Assembly: GCA_030142905.1 (NCBI GenBank)
Contig: JASJOG010000060.1
Coordinates: forward strand, 1,576,501 to 1,640,500
From: Heliopora coerulea
Taxonomy: Eukaryota > Cnidaria > Anthozoa > Scleralcyonacea > Helioporidae
Direction: 5' to 3'
DNA length: 64,000 nucleotides
The notes below the pieces were generated by a model. It saw nothing but the letters and a program-made list of their open reading frames with translations. It did no database searches and was not told where the DNA came from. A program made the position numbers and the translations under genes. The first letter of the stretch is position 1. The number at the start of each line of letters is the position of its first letter. Of the stretch, positions 1-11,939 are shown piece after piece.

Positions 1-51
1 CAAAATTCTCAGCCTGGGCATGATCCCAATGAAAATCAATCAACTACATCA

Positions 52-1119
52 GTGGTCAGCCAGCATGCAAATTTGTGCATCAAGATTGCTCATCTGAATA
101 TTCGCTCGTTAAAGTCTTGCAAACACCTTTTTCTTCTACAACATACCATCGAAGAACATGACTTTGATATATTTACTATATCAGAGACTTGGCTTGACCC
201 GATGGTTGATAATCAAGTCGTGCAGATTCCTGGATTTGTATTCTTCTGCCAAGATCGAGGAGAACATAAATCTGGTGGCGGCCTAGTTGTATACATCAGA
301 GACACATTCAAAGCAACACTCTTTGAAGATGCCTCAGGAATTAGCGAAGAAAATTTTCAACAGCTCTGGATAAAAGTCTAAGTTCAACACTGCAAATCAA
401 TTTTTATTTGTACTGTTTATAGACCACCTGGCACCACATTAGCTTTCAGAGATAGATTGTCCAGAAGTCTCCTGGATATGTTACTGCATGGCAATGATGT
501 TATCATTATGGGTGACCTAAATTGTAATATTCTTGATGATACAGTGGATAGTCAAACTTTGAAAGAACTTTGTGCTAGCTTCAACTTGACACAACTGGCA
601 AAGGAACCGACCAGAATTACAGAAACAAAGCATTCGTTAACTCATGTCATCATGACCAATGATCCTACCCTAGCGGAGTTTTGCTCAGTAATTACTTCCT
701 CAATAAGTGATCACAACTTAGTTGAGGTTACCTTGAAGATAAGTCACCCTAAAGTCAAAGCCAAATATGTCACTACAAGAAGCTATTCCGGGTACGTACC
801 CAACAGCTTTTGCGAAGATTTTTCTCTTGTTCCATGGCATATCATATACTTCTTTGACATTGATTCCCAAGCGGAAGCATTCAATTCTCTCTTCTTGGAT
901 GTACTAGATCAGCACATGCCCATCAAATGTATAAAGATCAAGTCCTGCTCTAATCCGTTTGTAACACCAGAAATAAAGCAGCTCATAAAGACCAGGGATC
1001 GTTGGCATAGGAAAGCCATCCAGACTAATGACAAGCTATGCTGGAACGGATATCACTTCTTCCAACAAGAAGTGAAACGAGAACTGAGGCTTGCTGAAAA
1101 AATCCATGTAAGAAATTAA
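52..1119 (+). pseudogene. LINE endonuclease (APE-like) region, broken
   Basis: Two open stretches in shifted frames (52-381 and 457-1119) together read like the endonuclease/exonuclease/phosphatase domain of a LINE. The N-terminal HLNIRSL, the SETWL motif, GGGLVVYIRD, YRPPGT, MGDLNCN and SDHNLV motifs come in the family order. The domain nicks target DNA to prime reverse transcription. After the endonuclease, the frame runs into the usual linker (ITRDRWHRKA-like). A stop at about 379 and a frame change break it. No ATG is supported at 52; the true start is further left. Confidence 0.85.
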
Positions 1120-1379
1120 ATAGCTAACAGCAGAGGAAATACAAACGCCACTTGGAAGATCTTAAATCAACATATGTCTTGTGGTACTGCTAAACGTCCA
1201 AGTACTTTAGAGGACCATGAGACTTTGGCAAATAAATTCAATAAGTACTTCATGTCAGCGGGAGAACTTACTGCCTATAAAGTGAACCTGATAACAAGGG
1301 AATATGGTTTGGATAAAGAATGTGGTTCTAGGGAGGATAGCATTGACACTGGCCTACACACTGAAACATAAGGATTTGA

Positions 1380-2930
1380 GTTCCAAGATGTAAAAGAAAC
1401 TGATGTCAAGTCTTGTCATTAAGAGTTTAGCTGCCAACAAAGCACCAGGATATGATAAAGTCTCTGCACAAGACCTGAAAGACAGTTGTGAGAGCATCGC
1501 ACCTGTGATTTCCAGACTGGTGAATAATTCATTTAAGATGGCTGCCTTTCCTAATGCATGAAAAATTGCTGTGATACCTGTACCCAAAGAGGGAAACTCA
1601 AAAGAACCAGCCAACAACAGGCCGATTTCATTGTTACCCATCCTATCAAAAGTGAGAGACCAGCACATAAGCAATTTGTGGAATTTTTGACAATGCACAA
1701 CAAACTGTTGACTTATCAAAGTGGCAACAGGAAAATGCATTCGACAGAAACTGCCCTCATAAATGTTACAGACAACCTCTTGAAAGCAATCAATGAAAAA
1801 TCTGCCTCGTTACTAGTACTGCTTGATATGTCAAAAGCTTTTGACTGCCTTAATCACAATCTATTGTTAGAAAAATTACAAAAACTGGGCCTCAAACCTT
1901 CTGTAATTTCCTGGTTTAGTAGGTATCTATCAAGTAGATATCAAAGAGTATGATACAAAGATTCAGCCTCAGAATTGTTACCCTTAAGAAATGGAGTACC
2001 TCAGGGTTCGATCTTGGGGCCTGTGCTTTTCACTATTTATATTAATGATTTAATCAGTGTTATTACCCATAGCCAATCCACTGTATATGTTGATGATAGT
2101 CAATTGCACTTTAAATTTTCTGTATCAGACTCATCAAGTGCTATGGCATCAGTAAATGGTGTGCAAAGAATTTTCTACTTATAAACCCTGAGAAGACAAA
2201 ATTGTTGGCTCGACACAACTTATTAAGAGGCTGCCTCATGTCTCCTTATCCATATTGAGAAAAACTATTACCAGTTTTAGTAGATAAGGATCTCGGGGTA
2301 TACATTGATCAATATCTTACCTATGATGTACATGTTACTAAAACAGTCTCTAGTTGCATGAACCAGTTGGTGCAGATAGGTAGAATTAAACACCTTTTGG
2401 ATAAGAAAACTATTATTACTTAAAAATAGCTTTGTTTTCAGTAAACTTTTTTGTTCCTCAGTATGGGGGAACACATCAAAACATAATCTACATAAACTGC
2501 TGTCAGTACAAAATTTTGCTGCCAGATTTGTATTAGGTTTAAAGAAGTTTGACCATATCTCCCAGGGACAGAGATCTCTTAAATGGTTAGATGTTACGGA
2601 GAAGGTTTTATTTAACAACTTAGTTCTAGTATTCAAATGTGTTAATGGCTTACCTCCAAATTATTTAGGTAAATATTTTATTAAACATTCAGCAGTTCAC
2701 AACAAGAACACAAGGGGAGGTAACAATTTTGTCGTCCCCCAATGCAGACTGTCAATGGGACAAAGGGCATTTTATTTTCAGGGTCCAAGGGAATGGAATG
2801 GGCTAGTTGACAATATTAAGAACATTGATAGTTTTAAGCAGACACTTTTTAATAATGTTTCATATGAAATCATTTTGAATAAATTTGAATGCATTTTGAA
2901 TTATATTATGGCTAAATGTATATAAGTTTT
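1380..2930 (+). pseudogene. LINE reverse transcriptase, broken
   Basis: Reverse transcriptase motifs appear in order over several short frames: LLDMSKAFDCLNH at about 1,825-1,860, NGVPQGSILGPVLFTIYIND at about 1,990-2,050, then YVDDSQ at 2,085-2,105 where active elements have YADDT. The C-terminal part continues to about 2,860 (FQGPREWNGL), the usual end of CR1-like ORF2. At least four stops or frameshifts are present. It belongs to the same LINE as the endonuclease upstream. Confidence 0.85.
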
Positions 2931-3429
2931 CTTTTTGAATTACCTGTATTATGTAATAGTTACTATCGTGACTGAAAAGCCCTGTTGAAGGTATTCTCAA
3001 AGTATGTGTGTATGTATGTATATAGAAGATCTTAACTATTATGACTTTGTGGAATAAAAAGTATTATTTGTTTTGGAAAGTTCAAATAACAATGATAGTT
3101 TTCAAAAATTATTCAGATTTGATGAAAAATCAATGATTGTATATCTACAACCAGGCCTTACTGGGAAAAAACTACAGGAAACTATGAGGCATGAATTCAG
3201 CGCAATAGTAAATGTGCATTGTTTTGGGTCCATAATTGGTTGTGCAAATGTTAATACAAGTTGATTTAATGCACACTTATTAAGTTAAAATTTTTACACT
3301 GGGCTACATGGATGAAAGAACAATTTTCTTTAAAGTTTAATTGAAGTTCACTGACGATGCACAACATTTTCAAAGTAATTAACAGATAGAAATGCTAAGC
3401 TATTTATATTTACAAAAGGTATAACATTA
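2931..3429. other. LINE 3' end and unassigned sequence
   Basis: Up to about 3,060 this is the LINE 3' untranslated region, with a short GTAT microsatellite at 3,003-3,020. A 63-codon open frame at 3,073-3,264 resembles nothing I recognise. I see no further gene. Confidence 0.4.
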
Positions 3430-4642
3430 AGACTAAAGCCGAAGAGATGAGACAAGTTGAGGAAGGAGAGAATTAAAATAAAGCAAGTGGAATGGAAGTG
3501 ATGTTTTCATCAAGAGAAGGTTTATGTTTATTGATGAGGAGACTTTCTCTGATACGTAATTCAAGGGGTGAATTGCAAGATGAAAGGAGATGGAGTGGCT
3601 AGTTTGGGATTAATGTGTAAGAATGCTAGAATGTGAAATGTTCTTGCCAGTCAAAGGCAAAATTCCCATGTGTAGGTGATGGCATTTGGGTTAACAGCTA
3701 TAAGACATTTCATAGTTGTCTGGTGTTTATATGCAGCATAAATATTACCTTGCTTTCCATAATCACATGGCACTTCACACTTAAATGCAGTACAGTCTAT
3801 AGATGCCCTGATGTTTTTAAATTTCTTGAACATGGCAGGTTTTGTTCCATGAAATGAATGTCTCTCAGGAAACATTAAATCCTCATGGTACAAAAACATT
3901 GCTGAATTATGCAGCACTAACTCCATAAAAATGAGATATAATTGAAGTAATATAATTGAAGCCTCATCATACTTTAAGGACTGTTACAAATAGTTGATCT
4001 CAAATACTTAAACATTTTGGTGATTGCGAACTTTCTACTTCACACTATTGTGATGCTTCCAGTAGGAAATAAACCAATAAAATATTTATATTTACTTTCA
4101 TCTTCAAGGGTAATATTGGGTAATATTGGAATCCACCATTAATGTTACTTTATTTTTTAGTACCATTGTCTCCACTTTTGCCCCAAGAATTTGCTTGTTC
4201 TTTAAGTTCTAACGGTTTGATAACAAGGAATGAAGATTCACTGCCATTATCTTCTAATTCTAAAATATCTCAACAAATTCGTTTACATTTTCCTGGTGGC
4301 TGAATTAAATTAATACTTTATAAGATGTAGCCATAATAGGATCAGGGTTGATATCTGTGGGTCCATTTTCTCCAAGAAAATATATGGAACAGATGTACAT
4401 ATCCTTCTTGATTTGAGATAAAGTAAAGTCTTTATGACCACAAGCATGAACCCACCTTTTACATTTCTCTGCTTTATTGCTGTTTCTACCACTCAGTCAT
4501 GATTTCCCAGCTTCAGAAAACAAATAAAATACACATTTTTTGACAAGTGTTTAGGATACCTTGTATCTGATTTACATTCTCCCCAACAACAGTGCTTTGT
4601 TACTCCCTTTAACTTTCTTGTTCCTTCATTATTGGCAGCCAT
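3430..4642 (-). pseudogene. THAP-DDE transposase relic
   Basis: Reading the minus strand from an ATG at 4,642, the N-terminus gives a C2CH THAP zinc finger: KHCCWGECKSDTRYP, a broken FPKP region, a KCKRWVHACG-like stretch, DTYICS and NPDPI. THAP fingers bind DNA in many transposases. Further along (3,926-3,651) an open stretch carries a DDE_4-type catalytic region, with FPERHSFHGTKPAMFKKF, IDCTAFKCE (first catalytic Asp) and YAAYKHQTTMKCLIAVNP. Frames shift between the two, and the rest of the DDE domain could not be followed below 3,650. The combination fits ISL2EU-type THAP-DDE elements. Confidence 0.7.
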
Positions 4643-5340
4643 GATTGAAAGTTTGTCTGCACTTTGATCCCAAGTTGGACAGCATGCATTACATAAGATT
4701 AGTTTTTAGATCTTGGCTAACATGCTATTTATTCCCTGAAAAAAAATTGCACCTTATATCCTGTGTACAAAAACTTGCATTTATGTCCGTCATCTATATA
4801 TTGGTTAACACCAAGGCTGGGCTACTTTGCAAGTGATGCAACTACAACTGAACATCTTTAAATATAAGAGGGATTTGACATTAGAAAGAAATCGACACCA
4901 AGTTGGAATGTTTGTTTCCAACTTAGGGCAGGAGGTTTCCTTTGATCTGCAAAGTTTTTTTATTTAACAAAATATATAACAATAACTAAACTGATTTAAG
5001 AGACAACTATGGCTACAGTGAATTAATGTGAATCTCTTCCTTCTTAATTTCCACTTTAATATGTAAAAATTCCCTCCAGCCTAGTTCTTCATTCATTCAT
5101 ACTGTTTAGCTACTATATGGCACAATCACACACAAAAAAAAGTGAAAACAAACTCACAGGATCACTTCACATAAAAAGCTGACAGGCCTCTTTCAAATGA
5201 ATTTTTTCTTCTACTAGTTCAGATCCTGAGTGTAACATGTTTTGCATGCAAAGCAACGACAATGAAATGGATACCTATGTCAACAATTTCCACACAACAT
5301 TGAAGATTTCTTAGTACACATGATCTCAAGTTACTCTCTC
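4643..5340. other. No gene seen
   Basis: AT-rich sequence with only short chance frames and no motif I recognise. It may hold the outer part of the THAP-DDE element. Confidence 0.3.
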
Positions 5341-5432
5341 AGAAGAATTTTCAGAGTCCCTGATGGGGATTGATCCTGTAACCTTCTGATGACTGGTAAG
5401 ATGCTCTAACCATTGAGCTACACAGACTCAGA
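5341..5432 (-). repeat. Isolated tRNA-like repeat copy
   Basis: The minus strand matches the tRNA-like unit of the 14.7-16.7 kb array (GAGTCT, the A-box-like TAGCTCAATGG, the GGTTCGATCC-like B box, GGGACTC). It lies about 9 kb from the array, so the unit is dispersed as well as tandem, as expected for a tRNA-derived SINE. Confidence 0.75.
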
Positions 5433-5817
5433 TGGTGAGCGAAGGTTACATTTATGTACCAGTTCATATCAATGGTAGACATGTGTACTGCCAGTCTGCA
5501 AGTCTTGACATGTCATCTAGTGTTTTAGTGCTATTAGAACGTGTGTGTTAGTGTGTATTAAGAACATTATAACTACCAAGTGACCACAATTACAACATTG
5601 AAATTGTTCAAGCCTCTGCCATGCTACAGTATGCAAGAAGGTATACACTCAAGAAGCAGTAAAACACTCAGCTATTGCCTCGTGTTTTACACGCTTCTTT
5701 CGTGTTCTTTCAACATCTTTCGTGCATTATAACTCGATAAAAGCACCCTACTCATTTTCTATTTCTTAAGTAGATCACTACAGATACATTAATAATGCAC
5801 CTTCAAGTTGATGTTAC

Positions 5818-6165
5818 AATCATAATAATAATAATAGTAATAACGGGTTTATTACATGGCTCTTCATTTACAAATTAAAAAATGTAGAAACAGATAAAAT
5901 TACAAGAAAACCAGACTAAAAAGATTCATAAATTATAGCTTTAAAAAATAAAAAAAAAAACTAACCTAGTAATCCTACTCTTGCTCTTTTTAAAAGTAAT
6001 GCTTTAATCTTAGTATGAGAAATATGTGTACACAACAAACCCTCACCCACCTTTCCAATATATCTCTCAAGAATCTGATAAATTGTCCTTACTATAACTG
6101 GAAGAGGTAATGTAGTAAAAGTAAAACAACATTTGGCCACAAATATTAACAATCCAAACTGGACA
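5818..6165 (-). repeat. Dispersed retroposon-like repeat, copy 1
   Basis: Read on the minus strand this ends in an ATT microsatellite at 5,822-5,840 after an AATAAACC stretch, like a LINE or SINE 3' tail. Its body (about 5,980-6,165) matches a plus-strand copy at 42,565-42,745; both encode the same peptide pattern (VAKC, LPLPVIVR). The family was not identified. Confidence 0.55.
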
Positions 6166-6640
6166 TTATTTTATATTTAGACTGCTAGTCATATTTACAT
6201 TTTATTAAACGTTTGAGAATAGCCTTTGATGGGTTAACAAATGATGAAAGATCCATTCTGAAAATTTTACTGCTAATTAATGCATGTTTGTATAAAGTTC
6301 TTGCAATCTCATGATTGAATATTTTTTGATATTTTTTTTTTTTACTTAAAAAATTGATAAATTCTAAATTATCTCAAAGTTGGTTACAAATGTCTAAGAT
6401 CTGCTACGATAAAAATGTATGCTATGTATTTATCTAGAGCATGGAGTTGCAGACTGATATCAAAACAAATTTGAAAAATGCTGTGTTTTACATTTTCCAT
6501 CAATCTGTAGTCATTCCTATTGCCCTGGCCAACAACACATTGTATTTCCAGGAAAGTTACTGTTGCTAGAGAATTGTCCCAGAAAAAAAAAGAAGTCTAC
6601 TGTAGTTTCTCTCCAGGAATGATTAATTGTAAGTCGTGTG
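6166..6640. other. No gene seen
   Basis: AT-rich with T and A runs at about 6,325-6,345 and 6,583. I see no gene. It may contain the left end of the hAT element that follows. Confidence 0.3.
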
Positions 6641-8160
6641 TCTGGCAAGTCATGTGAGTGACTGTACGAGAGATTTATTGAATTTGGTTTTTACTTCATC
6701 ACTGATCATGGAGTTCAGAAACCTCAATGCATCCTCTGTTACAAAATAAGGTGCAATGGTATCTGTCTTTAAAACATACTTTCAAAAACAGAAATCATTC
6801 CTTCTTCAAACGAAAATTGAGTGAGGAAGGTAGGATACATCAAAATAATGAAAATGCACTGGAGGCATCCTATTGTGTTTTTCTGTGCATCACAAGGGTC
6901 AAAAAGCCACACACCATCAGTGAGGAACTTATTATGCTTTCTGCCACAGATATGGTATTTCTCATGATCAGAGAAGATATGGTTTGTAAAATCGCAACCA
7001 TACCCTCCTCAAATAACACTGTTCATAGCCATCACAGCCCAGATTGTTACTGCTGTCAAACAGTCACCATGGCACTCCATATACTTGGACAAGTCAACTG
7101 ATAGTTTGGGTAAGGTTCATGAATGCTGGCAATTTTGTTGATAAGCCTTTGAGGGACTTGACATGAATATGTTCATACACTTGACAACTGATGGAGTTTT
7201 TGCAGTGCTTGCAAATAATTCTGCTTTTAAAGCACAATTGCAGAAATAACCCCTCACCTCTATGATTCATTGCATGATCCACTGGGAAGTGCTGGCTGCC
7301 CAAACAACACCAGAAAGCCACATGAACGTTTTGTCTCTGGCGATAAACATAGTAAGCCACATCGGGTCAAATGCTCTAAACATGAGATTATTCAGATTGC
7401 TCTGTAATTAAATAGATGCTGACCACATGAACCTACTGTTCTACACTCAGGTATGATGGTTGTTATGTGGAAATGTGAAAGTTTTTTCAAGAACAAAAGA
7501 AACATGATTGGATTGGATTGCTGTTTGAGTGATATCTTTGCATGCATCAACGTGCTGAATTGTACACTTTAATGTAAGGACGGTAACCTAATGATTTTCC
7601 ATGACAAAATAAATTAGTTTCTGGCCACACTAGTATTATTGAAGGATAAATTGAGTCACAACTGTTTCGCATTGTTTTCACATTTATATGCTTACCTGGA
7701 AGATACTGATGACATAGAAATGGAATCCCTGGTTGAAGCAATCACAGATCATATTCAATTGTTGACTGGTCAGTTTGAATACTACTTCCCTTAGCTTGAT
7801 GTTGAATCTTTCAACTTAATACGGGACCCTTTTTTAGCACGTTTAGATAACATAGATGACGACAACATTGCCCAAGAGGAGCTTGTCAGACTACAGGAGG
7901 GAAATCCTTATTTCAATCCGCCACTTTAGGCAGTTTCTGGTGCAAAATGCTTCAATCATACCCTTATTTATCGAAGAAGGCCATATTTTTCCTCATGCCA
8001 TACCCCTCCATGTACCCATAAAAGCAGTCATTCTCAACAATGGTCATCTTGAAAACCAACTACAAATATCATTTTGACATTGATAATGTCGTATCATCAA
8101 CAAAGCCATGCATCCAGAAATTGATTGCTGAAAAGCAGGCTCACCCATCGTGCTGAGGTC
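6640..8160 (+). pseudogene. ZBED5-like hAT transposase relic
   Basis: Broken frames reproduce a ZBED5/GTF2IRD2-type hAT transposase in order: SFFKRKLSEE and ENALEASYCV near 6,800-6,890, KKPHTISEELI at about 6,905, IPSSNNTV at about 7,000, DKSTDS near 7,090 (catalytic region), TTDGVFAVLANNSAFKAQLQK and HCMIHWEVLAA at 7,180-7,300, LNMRLFRLLC near 7,375, and ESFNLIRDPF plus NIDDDNIAQEELV near 7,805-7,890. Family members are about 600-700 residues. More than eight stops or shifts make it inactive. No terminal repeats were identified. Confidence 0.8.
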
Positions 8161-8860
8161 ATGAAACATAGATTTATAGACACTATTACTATTCATTCAA
8201 GACTGCTGTGTGCCATTTAAATTTAAGTGATTAATGAGCGCTAATCTGTAGTTCAGGTAATTACTTAAATACATGTTGGTTGTTGGGTCCCTGAATTAGG
8301 TTGCCACCAGAAAAAGTTTGGTTACAATGTATAAAATTAATTATGAAATTGACAAGTTCTACATTTTTATTGCTGACCAAAAATCAGAAAATACAAAACA
8401 TACAACAAAAAGAAGAACAAGCAGGGGCAAGTAAAAGACATTTTTTTCCACTGTAAAACTTTTGTAAAAGAGAAAAAGAGCATGTCGTATGAACCTTCAA
8501 CTCTTCCATATTTACTGAAAGAAGAGGGCTTTAAACTCTTAAAATCCTGATGAAATCATTACTGGTCGAACATGGTAAATGGGTAGTCATTCACAAGCCA
8601 CCCAAGAAGTGTGAAAAACTGAAGAAGACAACAATTTTGCTGAAGGATATAATGATCTCTAAAGATAAGTAGCTTTTCATTGTGTTTCATGGTGGCTGTT
8701 TGCCTTGCATTCCTGTTTACAAGTCAGAAATAGATCCTAATGTCTTCAGTGGGTCGACATTTTATAGGGAAAATGATCCTGAAAAAGGCAATAAAATCCT
8801 TGTGTGTAAAGCAGATAAATGACCAAAAAACTGCCAGCCCAGGAAAAATCTTTGGGATAC
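8161..8860. other. Unassigned, possibly upstream part of the recombinase relic
   Basis: A broken plus-strand frame at about 8,540-8,820 (HKPPKKCEK, FHGGCLPCIPVYKSEID) does not match a family I know. It may belong to the recombinase-like relic that follows or to another element. Nothing else is seen. Confidence 0.3.
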
Positions 8861-9590
8861 TGAGTGTTTTATTCCACTTCTCGAACAATTGACCACAAAC
8901 ACAATCTGGATAAGTACTACAAAATATTCAAAGGCCATTGTCCTACAGAAATAAATGAACCAGAATCTGCATTCTACTTACCATTAAACTCCAGCAAAAT
9001 CCATTCAATAATACTTGAATCAAGAAGTCGGGAAGCCACTATCGAAAGCTGTTCAAAACTATTCCATTTGCAAACTTGCATTTTAAAGCTACTTGATTTA
9101 AACATATCTGTGAATGTGAAAAGTCTCGATTCATACAAATCAGCAAAGAATGTCATTTACACTTAGTTGCTTAGCAAATGTCTTGGCAACAAGCAAGTTC
9201 CTGTAACATCTTTTTTTCATATTCATGAGAAAGAACAAAGTCAATGTGTTGCTACAGAAAGCAAACAGTTGGCCAATGCATATTCCAAAGAGATGAGTTT
9301 TAGAACTGTTTTTTTAAGTCATAAATTGTCCAGTAACTAAGATGTCCTTCCAAAGTGAAACCAACCACAAGCACCAAGAAAGCCATTTTGTTTGCTGGTC
9401 TTAAATTATTTACTGGCTTCAGTGCCCAAATGATGTAAACAACTTATGAGAGATTGATATACAGGAAAAAAGAACAAGAATTCACCAATATATACCTATA
9501 TACAAACATAGATACTGTGAAAATTTTTCTCCCTGGTCATCATGTGTGTAAAAGGACTCCATGCATGTGAAGATTAGTACCCTTGCTCAC
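8860..9590 (+). pseudogene. Crypton-like tyrosine recombinase C-terminus, copy 1
   Basis: The open stretch 8,864-9,166 reads HCPTEINEPESAFYLPLN followed by KLLDLNISVN and KSLDSYKSA. This resembles the C-terminal half of Crypton/KIAA1958-type tyrosine recombinases (PDSPFYL, QKLLD.NI..., SIDSY). The expected GHK histidine segment seems lost at the break between LNISVN and KSLDSY. From 9,200 to 9,430 a second frame (SKQLANAYSKEMSFRT) matches the minus-strand copy at 41,640-41,890, and the untranslated tail at 9,480-9,590 matches 41,400-41,540. It is a two-copy family in this window. Family assignment is inference. Confidence 0.45.
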
Positions 9591-9850
9591 TTGGGTCTTT
9601 GGCCCTCACACTGTGCTTTGCTTGGGGATAAAATGTTTTAAAACTTTTCTTGGCTCTCAAAGTTTGTGCCAGACTGTTCAGTATTGCTTTGGTTTCATCT
9701 GCATACTGATGGCAACTACACATTGTGCTCAGTTGGTCAGCAAGGTCTGCTACATACAAATTAAATAAAACGGGACCCAAGATGGAGCCTTGTGGAACAC
9801 CAAATTTAGTGTTCAGTTTTCCTGACTTTTTGTCATCAATAGATCATTTT
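9590..9850 (-). pseudogene. LINE reverse transcriptase fragment
   Basis: On the minus strand a short frame reads FGVPQGSILGPVLFNLYVAD and then CHQYADET, the palm motifs of a CR1/jockey-like reverse transcriptase (YADDT expected). Only about 85 codons survive. It abuts the Crypton-like tail, which suggests one was truncated at insertion. Confidence 0.8.
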
Positions 9851-9879
9851 CAGTCGACATCACACAGTAGTGAGATTAG

Positions 9880-11650
9880 CCGCATGTGCCATATTGGATG
9901 ATAAACACACCCAAGATGGCTGCTGGATACGAGTAACGTGCTTATGTATGTGTTTCAATTGTTTTGTTTGGGTGCTCTTTGAATATTCATTATGTGCTGT
10001 TTGTGTGCTGTAGAAACAATGCAACAAGAGATGCTGAAAAAGGTTTCTTCAGGATACCTAAAGTAATATGGAATGGTGATTGAAACCATGTTGCAGAGAA
10101 ATTGTCAACAAGTTGAAGACGACAATGGTTTGCATTTCCGCAAAGTATACCCACGTATGTGGAGATCACTTTGTGACTGGTAAGTTAATTCTAAAGTATA
10201 TTATATTGTCATTGTTAAATGCATCTGAACCCTCAAACAGCTCATGATTATGTGATGATTGGGTGACTGATTCTTGCAGCTTGTAGTATTTAAAACAAAT
10301 ATTTTGTCCACACTAGGGCAACCTGCTGGATTGTATGACACAACTAATCCCGATTGGGTTCAAACATTGAGTATGGGGTACACCAAATCACTTAATTCCA
10401 AGAGACGAGAAAGTAAAATTAGAAGTAGCAGAGGTGATGGTCAATCTCATGAGTTATGTGACTGATAATAAAAAAGGTAAATTAAGGTTTTTTAATGTGC
10501 TTATTTATTCCTTTGCCTTGTATTCTAAATTATAAATATATATATTAATAGATAACGATACTGATTCTAATCCTCAAGAGGTCCCCCAAGAACAGGTGGC
10601 TAGAGAAGTAGAGTGCCAAACAGATTTAACAGGGCTGCATTTATCAGAAATGGGGCAGTGCATAAACAACGTGACCACTGAGATTGGAGACTGAAATCAC
10701 TGAGGAAAGCTTCAAGAATGATGACAAGAAAACAGCCTTTTACACTGGTATTTCAACTTTCCTAATTTTAATGGATGTTCTGAAAATTTGTTAGCCTTTC
10801 ATCACCTCTACCTTTACAAATTCTCTAACAAAGTTTCAAGAATTCATTTTAGTTCTTATGCACCTGCAGTTAAACATCCCACTAGAAGATCTAGCTTACG
10901 GAATTAAAATATCAAGGACGACAGCCTCAAGAATATTTGTAAAGTGGATTGATGTTACCATAATTTCTCAGTAGCAACAAAGTCAATAGACATTTAAAGT
11001 GAACGATATATTTTTTAAAAGCATACTTGTTTCGACAACTTCAAGTTGTCGAAACATGTATGCTTTTAAAAAATATATTGTTCACTTTAAATGTGTAAAG
11101 TGGATTGACATGATGAATGCCAGGTTAAAATTTTTAATTGTCTGGCCTGGGAGAGCTGAATTAAGAAAGATGATGCCAAATGCTTTTAAAGAGAACTTTG
11201 GAGACAGAGTAGCGGTAATCATTGATTGCTTTGAAGTTTTTCTAAACAGACTATCTACTCTTATGGCAGGAGCAACAACCTGTTTTAACTATAAACACCA
11301 TAATACAGTTAAATTTTTGATTGGCATTACACCACAAGGGGTGGTATCATTCCTTTCAAAAATATGGGGTGGCAGAGTTAGCACTAAGTATTTAACTGAA
11401 CATAGTGGACTTCTAAAAAAGTTGTTACCAGGAGATGTATTGGCTGATAAGGGGTCTGATATTGAAGAAAGTGTTGGGTTGTATCAGGTTTCCCTGAAGA
11501 TACCTGCTTTTACTCATGGTAAAAAGCAGCTCTTTGACTGTGAAATTGGAAATGTCACGATACATGAGACGAAAATATAATTCTGCAAAGCATTCTGGTT
11601 ATAGATGATTTGACTGTCAAAATTGGAGAAGCTGAGGCACCTGTTGATAA
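9880..11650 (+). pseudogene. THAP-DDE (ISL2EU-like) transposase, split by an insertion
   Basis: A THAP finger remnant lies at about 10,010-10,180 (GFFRIPKVIWNGD, KLSTSRRRQWFA), ending at a plausible intron donor (GTAAGTTA). Next come GQPAGLYDTTNPDWVQTLSMG at 10,319-10,380, a middle region, and from 10,930 SRIFVKWID. After the inserted palindrome the DDE_4 domain continues in one long frame to 11,580: MPNAFKENFG, VIIDCFEVF (Asp), FNYKHHNTVKFLIGITP, WGGRVSTKYLTEHSG, GDVLADKG (second Asp) and IPAFTHGKKQL. The catalytic part is well kept, but the insertion and stops upstream inactivate it. A third acidic residue was not located with confidence. Confidence 0.8.
10953..11093. mobile_element. Palindromic insertion with 15-bp target duplication
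   Basis: The 15-bp sequence TGTAAAGTGGATTGA stands at 10,938-10,952 and again at 11,094-11,108, and it codes for the VKWID of the transposase on both sides. The inserted 141 bp contain a near-perfect palindrome at 10,990-11,094 (arms about 51 bp, two mismatches) centred on ACTTCAAGT. The centre reads GTTTCGACAACTT / AAGTTGTCGAAAC. The removal point is exact: without it the transposase frame is continuous. Confidence 0.85.
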
Positions 11651-11939
11651 ATTGCTTTGACAAATTTGTCAGATCCTATAGTTCCCTTTAAGTGAGTTAA
11701 AAATGTTGTATTAACTTTGTATCATAGATTTTCTTAATTCACACAACTAATTATAGTGTATTTAAAATTATTATGTCAGTGTCTGGAAAATAATTGGCAG
11801 TGGTCTTTTCAGAAGATTGCTACTTTGTTTGTGTCCTCCAATAGGTTTGACAGTACTACTTCCCTTTGGGTGCACTGTCAAGTTTCAAGCAGTTTAAAGG
11901 AAACCAAGACATTTCACATTTGCCATTAATGTCTCCCCT
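11651..11939. other. No gene seen
   Basis: Short spacer between two transposon relics; no recognisable motif. Confidence 0.3.

Larger units (their letters stand above)
1..3060 (+). mobile_element. CR1/jockey-like non-LTR retrotransposon, decayed
   Basis: An APE-type endonuclease region is followed by a linker and a reverse transcriptase region, then an AT-rich 3' untranslated part ending near an AATAAA-like stretch at about 3,050. Domain order and the sequence style (NIRSLK, YRPPGTT, PQGSILGP) fit CR1/jockey-clade LINEs. The 5' end lies outside the window. Many stops and frameshifts break the reading frame, so this copy is inactive. A 3' target duplication was not found. Confidence 0.85.

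Noticed and set aside
10274..10465. Independent small gene
   Set aside because: The residues GLYDTTNPDWVQTLSMG belong to the THAP-DDE transposase, so it is an internal part of that relic.
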